A DNA stretch of 64,000 nucleotides from Sinonovacula constricta (GCA_007844125.1 CM017572.1:36897929-36961928), one strand, 5' to 3'; shown: positions 11,601-24,897, counted from the first letter of the stretch. The notes: generated by a model from the letters alone, not told the origin. A program made the numbers and translations.

Positions 11601-12904
11601 TGTCCGACTGGCCGGGTGGGTGACACCTGCCAAATCTTGGGTAAGTTCCATAGTTCAGTCAAGGCCAGTGTATTTGTCCGACTGGCCGGGTGGGTGACAC
11701 CTGCCAAATCTTGGGTAAGTTCCATAGTTTAGTCAAGGCCATTGTATTTGTCCGATTGGCAGGATGGGTTACACCTGCCAAATCTTGGGTAAGTTCCATA
11801 GTTCAGTCAAGGCCATTGTATTTTTCCGACTGGCAAGATGGGTTACACCTGCCAAATCTTGGGTAAGTTCCATAGTTTAGTCAAGGCCATTGTATTTGTC
11901 CGATTGGCAGGATGGGTTACACCTGCCAAATCTTGTGTAAGTTCAATAGTTTAGTCAAGGCCATTGTATTTGTCCGACTGGCAGGATGGGTTACACCTGC
12001 CAAATCTTGGGTAAGTTCCATAGTTTAGTCAAGGCCAATGTATTTGTCCGACTGGCCGGATGGGTGACACCTGCCAAATCTTGGGTAAGTTCCACAGTCA
12101 AGTCAAGGTCAATGTATTTGTCCGACTGGCCGGGTGGGTGACACCTGCCAAATCTTGGGTAAGTTCCATAGTTCAGTCAAGGCCAGTGTATTTGTCCGAC
12201 TGGCCGGGTGGTGACACCTGCCAAATCTTGGGTAAGTTCCATAGTTTAGTCAAGTCCAATGTATTTGTTCGACTGGCAGGATGGGTGACACCTGCCAAAT
12301 CTTGGGTAAGTTCCATAGTTCAGTCAAGGCCAATGTATTTGTTCGACTGGCAGGATGGGTGACACCTGCCAAATCTTGGGTAAGTTCCATAGTTCAGTCA
12401 AGGCCAATGTATTTGTCCGACTGACAGGATGGGTGACACCTGCCAAATCTTGGGTATGTTCCATAGTTCAGTCAAGGCCAATGTATTTGTTCGACTGGCA
12501 GGATTGGTGACACCTGCCAAATCTTGGCTAGGTTCCTTAGTTTAGTCAAGGCCAATGTATTTGTCCGACTGGCCGGGTGGGCGACACCTGCTAAATCTTG
12601 GGTAAGTTCCATAGTTCAGTCAAGTCCAATGTATTTGTTCGACTGGCAGGATGGGTGACACCTGCCAAATCTTGGCTAGGTTCCTTAGTTTAGTCAAGGT
12701 CAATGTATTTGTCCGACTGGCCGGGTGGGCGACACCTGCTAAATCTTGGGTAAGTTCCATAGTTCAGTCAAGGCCAATGTATTTGTCCGACTGGCCGGAA
12801 GAGTGACACCTGCCCAATCTTGGATAAGTTCCATAGTTCAGTCAAGGCCAGTGTATTTGTCCGACTGACAGGATTAGTGACACCTGTCAAATCTAGGGTG
12901 GGTT
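8551..12904 (+). repeat. 74-bp minisatellite made from an EGF exon end plus its splice donor
   Basis: About 58 tandem units of 74 bp. The first unit begins inside the EGF exon at 8551; the second begins at 8625. Each unit holds 56 bp matching the exon (frame CICPTG..G..CQIL still readable in most), then GGGTAAGTTCC (the exon's donor) and ATAGTT(T/C)AG from the intron. Units differ by scattered substitutions (GGCAGG/GGCCGG, TTTAG/TTCAG). A 7-unit, 518-bp higher-order repeat runs through 9600-11640: a TTTATCC variant recurs at 9971, 10489, 11007 and 11525. Because 74 is not a multiple of three, each unit shifts the frame; read-through from the exon stops at TAG 8696. Confidence 0.97.
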
Positions 12905-13209
12905 CCATGGTTTGTTAATTTAACCAGTTCACAACATTTGTAAATTTACACTGATACAACAGACTAAAACAGACCCAATTATGTCCAAGAAAAAAGTTGA
13001 ATGTATTGACAGATAATCATGTCAATGCATTTGATATAAACTTTCATAAAAGTAATTTCTATAGAATTAATAAAAATAGTTCTCTCAATTTCAATTGTTC
13101 TAGGACTATCACTAACTGGATATTACGAACATGTTTAATCCCTTTATTCCGTTTAACATTTTTACGTGAAGGTCAAGATAAAGGTAAATGTTGTTCCAAC
13201 CAGTATTGC
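12905..13209 (+). other. Intron spacer between two arrays
   Basis: AT-rich unique sequence between the 74-bp and 33-bp arrays. No feature seen. Confidence 0.6.
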
Positions 13210-13470
13210 AATGTTAGAAACCAGAGTGTTATCAAGAATTACAATGTTAGAAACCAGACTGTTATTCAGTATTACAATGTTAGAAACCAGAGTGTTATCA
13301 AGAATTACAATGTTAGAAACCAGACTGTTATTCAGTATTACAATGTTAGAAACCAGAGTGTTATCAAGAATTACAATGTTAGAAACCAGACTGTTATCAA
13401 GTATTACAATGTTAGAAACCAGAGTGTTATCAAGTATTACAATGTTAGAATCCAGAATGTTGTCTAATAA
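13210..13470. repeat. 33-bp minisatellite, 8 units
   Basis: AATGTTAGAAACCAGA starts units at 13210, 13243, 13276, 13309, 13342, 13375, 13408 and 13441. Units alternate between an AGTGTTATCAAGAATTAC and an ACTGTTATTCAGTATTAC type, so the true period is partly 66 bp. Open frames exist on both strands only because 33 is a multiple of three. It lies in the intron before the PLAT exon. Confidence 0.95.
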
Positions 13471-14715
13471 AACCCCGAAGCATTTCTTGCCACACGACAC
13501 CGTCCTGAAAGATATGTGCACTTGTCCCACAAAACACATCTAGCTGCATTTTTAAATACTTTTTGCACCAGGAAAATTGCTATATTCCTAAAATTAACAG
13601 CATTTGCTATTTATCAACGTATGTACTTTTAATATGTTCTTAGATGGCATGTCAAGATATATCAAGGTAAACTAGTTCTTTTTTAATATTAAATCATTCT
13701 GTTTCGCGTAAAATGAAGCAAGTAACAAACGTGAACTGTTGAAAGCCTTAAATTAAAAAAACGCTTTGAAAGATTCGAACCCAGGACCCATTGTATAATA
13801 AATCTGATCACTACTGAGTTTTAGTACATGATATACATTGTTAACATTAAAATCGTAAGATAACCTTTGTTTTGATTTTGACAGGTATCCACCGGCGTTC
13901 ATTAGTTCCCTTGGATTTAAGTCGGGTCCATTAAGGAGTTAATCGCTTTTGTGTTGGCTGATCTGACGCGCTCCTTAATGTCGTGTTTTGGGTTGTTGTT
14001 GTTTTTTATCAATTACTTTGAATAATTCCCCGAGAAACTCAAATGTTAAAGTGCGAGTTATTTGCGAAAGAAAATAAATGAATAATAAACGAGTCGGGTA
14101 CAATTTTATTTGTGAGGTCGAATTGTATCAGTAACGCTTGTTACAACGTTCGGACAAAACAACATTGCGACCCTAAAAACATTCTTTAGAAGTAGTTACA
14201 TATGATATTGCGAGGCAGTAATAATTTCAAACAACACCTGGCAAACCAGACTCTCTAACAGAGAAATAAGTAAAGGTCCTATAAAACTTTCCACAGATAT
14301 TTAAATCTTATCTACCTCTATACAAAGGCAAACAGGGTAAATGTAAATGTAAATGAGACAAAAACACAGAGACGATACATAACATACAAAAGAAAAACCA
14401 TCAGTTACCATCTTTAAGACGAATGAGAATGAATGGTCGGTGCAACATTAAAGCCGACACTTTGAAGTAAACCAGACTTAATGATCGGTGCACCATTTGA
14501 ACCGGTATGGCTAGCCTCTATGTTTTTCTGATTTCTGAAATAAGAATATAGTCTACTATGCGACAGCAAATTCTCATATATTTGAAAAATTCAGTAAAAT
14601 TAATGTTAAAAAAAGAAACTTTTAAATTTTACAAAATCCAAGATTTTTGTAGTTTCACAGTTTAGAGTAGAGCACGTGTTTACTAAGCGGATAGCTTATT
14701 TACATTTATTTTCAG
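13471..14715 (+). other. Intron remainder; hairpin and possible SINE head
   Basis: Contains a perfect 10-bp inverted repeat, CATTAAGGAG at 13929-13938 and CTCCTTAATG at 13971-13980. A minus-strand box B-like GGGTTCGAATC lies near 13775-13785 and may be a SINE remnant. The rest is AT-rich. Confidence 0.5.
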
Positions 14716-14909
14716 ATCGAAACGAGTATCGCATCGATGTGCAAATCGCTGATGTGCGGTTTGGCGGCACATATGAAAGAGTCTGGATAAAGGTCATTGG
14801 TGTCTCGGATGATTTCGAAGAGGAATTGGTGGATGACCTTGATAGGTTCAACACATTCTCCAGGAATAGGAAACTACGTTATAAGTTTAACGAGAGATAT
14901 GTAGGAGAG
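14716..14909 (+). CDS. Exon: PLAT/LH2 domain, N-terminal half
   Basis: The exon follows TTATTTTCAG and ends in GAG before GTAAAC (14910). It enters in phase 1 and leaves in phase 0. The peptide NEYRIDVQIADVRFGGTYER then VWIKVIGVSDDFEEELV matches the start of PLAT/LH2 beta sandwiches: a Y-x-V strand, a short turn, F-x-GT, and a V-x-I-x-hydrophobic-G strand. It ends NERYVGE, matching the V-G-x-(I/L) segment that opens the second sheet. PLAT domains bind membranes or proteins in lipases, lipoxygenases and polycystins. No catalytic domain is seen next to it here. Confidence 0.75.
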
Positions 14910-15542
14910 GTAAACGTGACTCTTAAACATTATTTTGATTATATATTTATTGCACATAATCAACTGATAAAGTTTGTTTTCAAAAGCAAAAAGCATGCTG
15001 TAGTATGTAGACAAAGGAAGAAGAATTTTAATTTAAAAGTGAAAATTAAAGAACACTTTATGTTGTTAAAAGAATGCCGTTCTGTTTTAAAGCCATACAT
15101 TTTATATTTATTGCGATTATTTTAACATTATAACGAACTGTAGCAGCAGAAAGGGTACAATATGCTGATTATTTACACTGTACAAACATTTTATTAATTC
15201 TAAATTTGCGGATCATTTCTTTTAAAAGAATAAATTAATAATGCCAACTTTTATCAATAAATGTCCGAAGGAAATAAATATTTTAATGGTTTAACATATA
15301 TTGAACATGATTTCATTCATTGTTGGTGACTCTATACGGAACAGGTTTCTTTAGCAAATGTCTATCCTGCAAAATGTATTTATATGTTGTCTTACATTTT
15401 CAATATGAACCCTAAATAATTAAGTAAATGCGCCGATAAATTGACTGTGTAACACAGAATATCCTGGTTAAATTTAACTTGTTATAAGAATTTTTAAACT
15501 GTAAAATTATCATTATCTTAAAGTCTTAATTGTTCTTTGCAG

Positions 15543-15681
15543 ATCGAAAATGTCTACATCAAATATAGATACGGCTTGGATTCGCTTAATATAAAGTATA
15601 TCACCATCCACTCGTTTGAGGATGGAACATTTTACCGATTTGAATCTGAGACTTTCTCCTCCGGCCACCGACTGTCGAGAA
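15543..15681 (+). CDS. Exon: PLAT/LH2 domain, C-terminal half
   Basis: Acceptor CTTTGCAG ends at 15542 and the frame enters in phase 0, as the preceding exon requires. IENVYIKYRYGLDSLNIKYI then TIHSFEDGTFYRFESETF continue the domain: an I-x-x-V-x-I strand, a loop, then the K-x-x-x-I strand and the aromatic F-x-F strand. The donor is the weaker A|GTATAT at 15682, leaving phase 1. The next exon needs exactly that phase. An open frame continues past the donor into the GT repeat and is not coding. Confidence 0.72.
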
Positions 15682-15754
15682 GTATATTTCTGTTTATTAA
15701 ACTGGTTTTTGAGTGCTATTTTATCTTAATTAGAAAGTTCTGTTTGGTCTTGCA

Positions 15755-15827
15755 TGCATGTATGTGTGTGTGTGTGTGGATATGTAAGGTATATATGGTA
15801 TGTATGTACGTATGTATGTATGTGTGT

Positions 15828-15886
<59 letters not shown>

Positions 15887-16026
15887 ATATGTGTGTATGT
15901 GTGTATGTGGATATGTAAGGTATATATGGTATGTATGTACGTATGTATGTATGTGTGTGGTGTGTGTGTGTGTGTGTGTGGTGTGTGTGTGTGTGTGTGG
16001 TGTGTGTGTGTGTGGTGTGTGTGTGT

Positions 16027-16087
<61 letters not shown>

Positions 16088-16134
16088 TGGTGTGTGTGTG
16101 TGTGGTGTGTGTGTGTGTGTGTGTGTGGTGTGTG

Positions 16135-16181
<47 letters not shown>

Positions 16182-16307
16182 TGTGTGTGTGTGTGTGGTG
16201 TGGTTTGTGTGTGTGTGGTGTGTGTGTGTGGTGTGTGTGTGTGGTGTGTGTGTGTGGTGTGTGTGTGTGTGTGTGGTGTGTGTGTGTGGTGTGTGTGTGG
16301 TGTGGTG

Positions 16308-16387
<80 letters not shown>

Positions 16388-16432
16388 GTGTGTGGTGTGT
16401 GTGTGTGGTGTGTGTGTGTGTGGTGTGTGTGT

Positions 16433-16479
<47 letters not shown>

Positions 16480-16502
16480 GTGGTGTGTGTGTGTGTGTGT
16501 GG

Positions 16503-16533
<31 letters not shown>

Positions 16534-16705
16534 TGTGTGGGTGTGTGTGTGGTGTGTGTGTGTTGTGTGTTGTGTGTGTGTGTGTGTGTGTGTGTGGTTG
16601 TTGTGTGGTGTGTGGTGGTGTGGGTGTGTGGTGTGTGGTGTGTGTGTGTGGTGGTGTGGGTGTGTGTGTGTGTGTGTGTGGTGTGGTGTGCGTTGTATTT
16701 ATGTA
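15755..16705. repeat. GT-rich microsatellite with GGTGTGTG interruptions
   Basis: About 950 bp of (GT)n on the plus strand with frequent GG breaks. Near the 5' end a ~130-bp segment containing GGTATATATGGTATGTATG is present twice (from about 15778 and 15909). The long open frames on both strands (Cys/Val or His/Thr only) are artefacts. It sits in the intron right after the PLAT exon. Confidence 0.97.
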
Positions 16706-17007
16706 TGGGTGGATGGATGGATGGATTGATGCATGCATGCGTGCATGTATGTATTGTTCCTTTGGACAGTCTAACAAAAGGAACTGGTTTTGCTATTTCT
16801 GTTCCAGTATTCATATTAGTTTCGTTATTTGTACTTTTGTTTTCTGTTCGATCTCCTTGTTCAGTTATTTTTTCTCTATATCCGTTTTCATAGTATCATC
16901 TTCTCTTTTATTTTGAACTTTCTTTCTAAAATTATGTTATATAACTATGTCTGACAACAACACTTTCTACTTCGACTAACACTGCCTATCATGCCCTAAC
17001 CCCTGCT

Positions 17008-20000
17008 TGTCATCAGTTAACATCACTGTCTATCATCAGTAAACATCACTGTTTATCATCAATAAACATCACGTCTGTCATCAGTTAACATTACTGCCTG
17101 TCATCATTTAACATCACTGTCTATCACCAGTTAACATCACTGTCTATCATCAGTTAATATCACTGTCTATCATCAGTAAACATCACTGTCTATCTTCAGT
17201 TAACATCATTGTCTATCATCAGTTAACATCACTGTCTATTATCAGTTTACATCACTGTCTATCTTCAGTTAATATCACTGTCTATCATCAGTTAACATCA
17301 CTGTCTATCATCAGTTAACATCACTGTCCATCATCAGTTAACATCACTGTCATCAGTTAACATCACTGTCTAACATCAGTTAACATCACTGTCTATTATC
17401 AGTTAACAACAGTGTCTGTCATCAGTTAACATCACTGTCTATCATCAGTTAACATCACTGTCTATCATCAGTTAACATCACTGTCTAACATCAGTTAACA
17501 TTACTGTCTGTCATCAGTTAACATTACTGTCATCAGTTAACATCACTGTCTATCATCACTTACATTACTATCTTACATCAGTTAACATCGCTGTCATCAG
17601 TTAACATCACTGTCATCAGTTAACATCACTGTCATCAGTTAACATCACTGTCATCAGTAATCATCACTGTCTATCATCAGTTAACATCACTGTTTAACAT
17701 CAGTTAACATTACTGTCTATCATCGGTTAACATCACTGTCTAACATCAGTTAACATCAATCTCTATCATCAGTTTACATCACTGTCTATCATCAGTAAAC
17801 ATCACTGTCTATCATCAGTTAACATCACTGTCCATCATCAGTTTACATCACTGTCTAACATCAGTTAACATCACTGTCATCAGTTAACATCACGTCTATC
17901 ATCAGTTAACAACACTGTCTAGCATCAGTTAACATCACTGTCTAACATCAGTTAACATCACTGTTTATCATCAGTTAACATCACTGTCTATCATCAGTTA
18001 ACAACACTGTCTAGCATCAGTTAACATCACTGTCTAACAACAATTAACATCACTGTTTATCATCAGTTAACATCACGTCTATCATCAGTTAACATCACGT
18101 CTATCATCAGTTAACATCACGTCTATCATCAGTTAACATCACGTCTATCATCAGTTACATCACGTCTATCATCAGTTAACATCACTGTCTAACATCAGTT
18201 AACATCACTGACTATCATCACTTACATCACTGTCTAACATCAGTTAACATCGCTGTCATCAGTTAACATCACTGTCATCAGTTAACATCACTGCCTATCA
18301 TCAGTTAACATCACTTTATATCATCAGTTTACATCACTGTCTATCATCAGTTAACATCACTGTCATCAGTAAACATCACTGTCTATCATCAGTTAACATC
18401 ACTGTCTGTCATCAGTTAACATCACTGTCATCAGTTAACATCACTTTCTATCATCAAGTAACATCACGTCTATCATCAGTTAACATCACTGTCTATCATC
18501 AGTAAACATCACCATATATCATCAGTAAACATCACTGTCTATCATCAGTTAACATCACTGTCTATCATCAGTTAACATCACTGTCTATCATCAGTTAACA
18601 TCACTGTCTATCATCAGTAAACATCACCATATATCATCAGTAAACATCACTGTCTATCATCAGTTAACATCACTGTCTAACATCAGTTAACATTACTGTC
18701 TGTCATCAGTTAACATTACTGTCATCAGTTAACATCACTGTCTATCATCACTTACATTACTATCTTACATCAGTTAACATCGCTGTCATCAGTTAACATC
18801 ACTGTCATCAGTTAACATCACTGTCATCAGTTAACATTACTGTCATCAGTAATCATCACTGTCTATCATCAGTTAACATCACTGTTTAACATCAGTTAAC
18901 ATTACTGTCTATCATCGGTTAACATCACTGTCTAACATCAGTTAACATCAATTTCTATCATCAGTTTACATCACTGTCTATCATCAGTAAACATCACTGT
19001 CTATCATCAGTTAACATCACTGTCTATCATCAGTTTACATCACTGTCTAACATCAGTTAACATCACTGTCATCAGTTAACATCACGTCTATCATCAGTTA
19101 ACAACACTGTCTAGCATCAGTTAACATCAATGTCTAACATCAGTTAACATCACTGTTTATCATCAGTTAACATCACTGTCTATCATCAGTTAACAACACT
19201 GTCTAGCATCAGTTAAGATCACTGTCTAACAACAGTTAACATCACTGTTTATCATCAGTTAACATCACGTCTATCATCAGTTAACATCACGTCTATCATC
19301 AGTTAACATCACGTCTATCATCAGTTAACATCACGTCTATCATCAGTTACATCACGTCTATCATCAGTTAACATCACTGTCTAACATCAGTTAACATCAC
19401 TGACTATCATCACTTACATCACTGTCTAACATCAGTTAACATCGCTGTCATCAGTTAACATCACTGTCATCAGTTAACATCACTGCCTATCATCAGTTAA
19501 CATCACTTTATATCATCAGTTTACATCACTGTCTATCATCAGTTAACATCACTGTCATCAGTTTACATCACTGTCTATCATCAGTTAACATCACTGTCTG
19601 TCATCAGTTAACATCACTGTCATCAGTTAACATCACTTTCTATCATCAAGTAACATCACGTCTATCATCAGTTAACATCACTGTCTATCATCAGTAAACA
19701 TCACCATATATCATCAGTAAACATCACTGTCTATCATCAGTTAACATCACTGTCTATCATCAGTTAACATCACTGTCTATCATCAGTTAACATCACTGTC
19801 TATCATCAGTAAACATCACCATATATCATCAGTAAACATCACTGTCTATCATCAGTTAACATCACTGTCTATCATCAGTTAACATCACTGTCTAACATCA
19901 GTTAACATCACCATATATCATCAGTTAACATCACGTCTATCATCAGTTAACATCACTGTCTATCATCAGTTAACATTACTGTCAATCATCAGTTAACATC

Positions 20001-23000
20001 ACTGTCTATCATCAGTTAACATCACTGTCTATCACCAGTTAAAATCACTGTCTATCATCAGTTAATATCACTGTCTATCATTAGTTAACATCACTGTCTA
20101 TCATCAGTAAACATCACTGTCTATCATCAGGTAACATCACTGTCTATTATCAGTTAACAACAATGTCTATCATCAGTAAACATCACTGTCTATCATCATT
20201 TAACATCACTGTCTAACATCAGTTAACATCACTGTCAGCAGTTAACATCACTGTTTAACATCAGTTAACATCACGTCTATCATCAGTTAATATCAATGGC
20301 TAACATCAGTTAACATCACTGTCTACCATCAGTTCACATCACTGTCATCAGTTTATATCACTGTCTAACATCAGTTAACATTACTGTCTATCATCGGTTA
20401 ACATCAATTATTATCATCAGTTTACATCACTGTGTATCATCAGTTAACATCACTTTATATCATCAGTTAACATCACTGTCATCGGTTAACACCACTGTCT
20501 ATCATCAGTTAACATCACTGTCATCAGTTACCATCACTGTCTATCATCAGTTAACATCACTGTCTATCATCAGTTAACATCACTGTCTAACATCAGTTAA
20601 CATCACTGTCTAACATCAGTTAACATCACTGTCTAACATCAGTTAACATCACTGTCATCAGTTAACATCACTGTCTATCATCAGTTAACATCACTGTCTG
20701 TCATCAGTTAACATCACTGTCTATCATCAGTTAACATCACTGTCTATCATCAGTTAACATCACGTCTATCATCAGTTAGCATCACTGTCTGTCATCAGTT
20801 AACATCACGTCTATCATCAGTTAACATCACTGTCTATCATCAGTAAACATCACTGTCCATCATCAGTTAACATCACTGTCTATCATCACTTAACATCACT
20901 GTCTATCATCAGTAAACATCACTATCTATCATCAGTTAACATTACTGTCTAACATCAGTTAACACCACTGTCCATCATCAGTTAACATCACGGTCTATCA
21001 TCACTTAACATCACTGTCTATCATCAGTAAACATCACTATCTATCATCAGTTAACATTACTGTCTATCATCAGTTAACATCACTGTCTATCATCACTTAC
21101 ATCACTGTCTATCATCAGTTAACATCACTGTCCATCATCAGTTAACATCGCTGTCACCAGTTAACATCACTGTCATCAGTTAACATCACTGCCTATCATC
21201 AGTTAACATCACTTTATATCATCAGTTTACATCACGGTCTATCATCAGTTAACATCACTGTCATCAGTTTACATCACTGTCTATCATCAGTTAACATCAC
21301 TGTCTGTCATCAGTTAACATCACTGTCATCAGTTAACATCACTGTCTATCATCAGTAAACATCACCATATATCATCAGTAAACATCACTGTCTATCATCA
21401 GTTAACATCACTGTCTATCATCAGTTAACATCACTGTCTAACATCAGTTACCATCACTGTCTAACATCAGTTAACATCAATGTCTATCATCAGTAAACAT
21501 CACCATATATCATTAGTTAACATCACGTCTATCATCAGTTAACATCACTGTCTATCATCAGTAAACATCACCATATATCATCAGTTAACATCACTGTCTA
21601 TCATCAGTTAACATTACTGTCTATCACCAGTTAACATTACTGTCAAACATCAGTTAACATCACTGTCTATAATCAGTTAACATCACTGTCTGTCATCAGT
21701 TAACATCACTGTCATCAGTTAACATCACTGTCTATCATCAGTAAACATCACCATATATCATCAGTAAACATCACTGTCTATCATCAGTTAACATCACTGT
21801 CTATCATCAGTTAACATCACTGTCTAACATCAGTTACCATCACTGTCTAACATCAGTTAACATCAATGTCTATCATCAGTAAACATCACCATATATCATT
21901 AGTTAACAGCACGTCTATCATCAGTTAACATCACTGTCTATCATCAGTAAACATCACCATATATCATCAGTTAACATCACTGTCTATCATCAGTTAACAT
22001 TACTGTCTATCACCAGTTAACATTACTGTCAAACATCAGTTAACATCACTGTCTATCATCAGTTCACATCACTGTCATCAGTTTATATCACTGTCTAACA
22101 TCAGTTAACATTACTGTCTATCATCGGTTAACATCAATTATTATCATCAGTTTACATCACTGTGTATCATCAGTTAACATCACTTTATATCATCAGTTAA
22201 CATCACGTCTATCATCAGTTAACATCACGTCTATCATCAGTTAACATCACTGTCTATCATCAGTTAACATCACGTCTATCATCAGTTAACATCACCTCTA
22301 TCATCAGTAAACATCAATCTCTATCATCAGTTTACATCACTGTGTATCATCAGTTAACATCACTTTATATCATCAGTTTATATCAATGTCATCGGTTAAC
22401 ACCACTGTCATCAGTTAACATCACTGTCTAACATCAGTTAGCATCACTGTCTAACATCAGTTAACATCACTGTCTATCATCAGTTAACATCACTGTCTGT
22501 CATCAGTTAACATCACTGTCATCATCAGTTAACATCACTGTCTATCATCCGTAAACATCACTGTCTTACATCAGTTAACATCACTTCTATCATCAGTTAA
22601 CATCACGTCTATCATCAGTTAACATCACTGTCTAACATCAGTTAACATCACTGTCTAACTTCAGTTAACATCACTGTCTATCATCAGTTAACATCACTGT
22701 CTGTCATCAGTTAACATCACGTCTATCATCAGTTAACATCACGTCTATCATCAGTTAACATCACGTCTATCATCAGTTAACATCACTGTCTATCATCAGT
22801 TAACATCACTGTCTGTCATCAGTTAACATCACGTCTATCATCAGTTAACATCACTTTATATCATCAGTTAACATCACTGTCATCGGTTAACACCACTGTC
22901 ATCAGTTAACATCACTGTCTAACATCAGTTAACATCACTGTCGTCAGTTAAAATCGCGTCTATCATCAGTTAACATCACTGTCTAACATCAGTTAACATC

Positions 23001-23630
23001 ACTGTCTATCATCAGTTAACATCACTGTCTATCATTAGTTAACATCACTGTCTGTCATCAGTTAACATCACTGTCATCAGTTAACATCACTGTCATCATC
23101 AGTTAACATCACTGTCTATCATCAGTAAACATCACCATATATCATCAGTAAACATCACTGTCTATCATCAGTTAACATCACTGTCTATCATCCGTAAACA
23201 TCACGTCTATCATCAGTTAACATCACCATATATCATCAGTAAACATCACTTCTATCATCAGTTAACATCACTGTCTGCCATCAGTTAACATCACTGTCTT
23301 TCATCAGTTAACAACACTGTCTATCATCAGGTAACATCACGTCTATCATCAGTTAACATCACTGCCATCAGTTAACATCGCATTTATCAATTAACACTAA
23401 CATCAGTTAACATCACTGTCATCAGTTAACATCAGTGTCTATCATCAGTTAACATCAGTGTCTATTACCAGTTAACACCACTGTCATCAGTTAACATCGC
23501 ATTTATCAGTTAACACTTGCACCAGTCAGTTAACATCGCTGGCTGTCTCCAGTTAACACTGTCAAACACAACTAACATCAATTAACACCACTGTCTAGAT
23601 TCAGTTAACACTACTGTTTTATACCAGTTA
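17008..23630. repeat. 23-bp satellite-like array, about 6.6 kb
   Basis: Units of 23 bp, CATCAGTTAACATCACTGTC plus TAT, mixed with 22-bp (CACGTC) and 19-bp (TCTAT missing) forms, about 300 units. Larger blocks are duplicated inside it: ~1,192 bp (CTTACATTACTATCTTACAT at 17559 and 18751), ~386 bp (CCATATATCATTAG at 21503 and 21889) and a 1,730-bp offset (ATTATTATCATCAG near 20408 and 22138). It lies within the last intron of the gene. Confidence 0.97.
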
Positions 23631-24835
23631 AACACCTTTCCTCTGTTGCTGTATCAACATTCCATATGATATTATATTACCGTTCAGCACATAGTTCTAT
23701 GTTTTATCAGTTCATAATTGTTCAAGATAGTCTTTCGCAAAACTTCCCAATACATAATACAAGTAATGCCTTAATATACAAATCTTCACAGATACCCACA
23801 ACTAAATATGGCGTCTGAAATGTAAATAGAAACCCCATTTAAATATAGTCTTTAGCCTCTATAAACACGTTTTTAATCTTTTTGTTCTTTTTTTAACTGA
23901 CAGTAAACCTATGAAATGAGCATTCTATAACACAAAAACAAACGAACACTAAACCAATCTGAAAGAAGGTTAAATGACCTTGAAGCTAAATTTAATCAGT
24001 AATACACTTATATGACATCACCTACTAGCATTACAACCATTTTTTTGCGAACAACCGCATACGATATTTGAAGACCAAACATATACAAGTATAATAACTT
24101 TCAAAAGCTAAATATATATGTGATAAAAGAAGTTGTGTTCAGAGCATAAGTTCACTTCACCAAGAAGATAATTACCATGAAGTGATATTTCTCTTTCACA
24201 TTAAAATATCATACAGTTGCAAATTGCAGTAACTGTTATAATAACAAAATAATATAGTTGTCTTCAATGCAAGACAATGTACTTAAAATGTATAGGGTAA
24301 CTATAAACACATTTGTGTTACTGTAACTTATATAGAGAGAAAGTATTCTCACTCACACCCGTCTGGACAACAATCAGCAACACTTGAAGCATGGAGGTAT
24401 AGAGTCCTATGTGGCCATTAAACACTTCTACTTATCACAAAATAACACTTTAAAACCTAATGTTAAAATTAATCTGGAACTGTCTTATAGAAGGTAGTGC
24501 AAAGTAAGCATGTGTTTGCATGCGTGCGTGTGCGTGCGTGCATGTATGTATGTAAAAATCGGAATCTGAAATGTAAATTGTTGATATAATGTACTTAATC
24601 TTTTCACTTGATTTTATACCTTATATGATATTAAACGGTTATTTTTAACCCCATATTATTATGTTCTGTATGTATGTGTACGTGTCTAATGTATCTTCGC
24701 TGAATGATGATAAATCATTTTCTCTAACTCTCATCTTAAACGAACTGTGAATGCGATGTTTAACATGACGTTCACGTCAAAGTTTGCAAATTAAGAAATA
24801 ATTACACGAAAATACATATTGTGTATTAGCAAAGT
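23631..24835 (+). other. Last intron, unique part
   Basis: AT-rich sequence with a short TGCGTGCG run near 24518-24545. No gene or element seen. Confidence 0.5.
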
Positions 24836-24845
24836 ATATATATAT

Positions 24846-24892
<47 letters not shown>
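24836..24892. repeat. (TA)n microsatellite
   Basis: Nearly pure TA run about 60 bp upstream of the acceptor of the PAN exon. Confidence 0.95.

Positions 24893-24897
<5 letters not shown>

Noticed and set aside
12060..12362. 100-codon frame inside the 74-bp array
   Set aside because: It cycles through three frames of the unit; 74 bp is not a multiple of three and neighbouring units have stops.
8551..12904. Array of many complete EGF exons
   Set aside because: Units carry only the second half of the EGF module, lack a polypyrimidine tract and a phase-1 acceptor, and the 18-bp spacers are too short to be introns.
15537..16916. Open frames of 300-460 codons on both strands through the GT tract
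   Set aside because: They are Cys/Val or His/Thr dipeptide readings of (GT)n, open in several frames at once. Only 15543-15681 of this stretch is coding (PLAT).
17008..23630. CRISPR-like array
   Set aside because: Repeats are contiguous with no unique spacers, and the window is eukaryotic.
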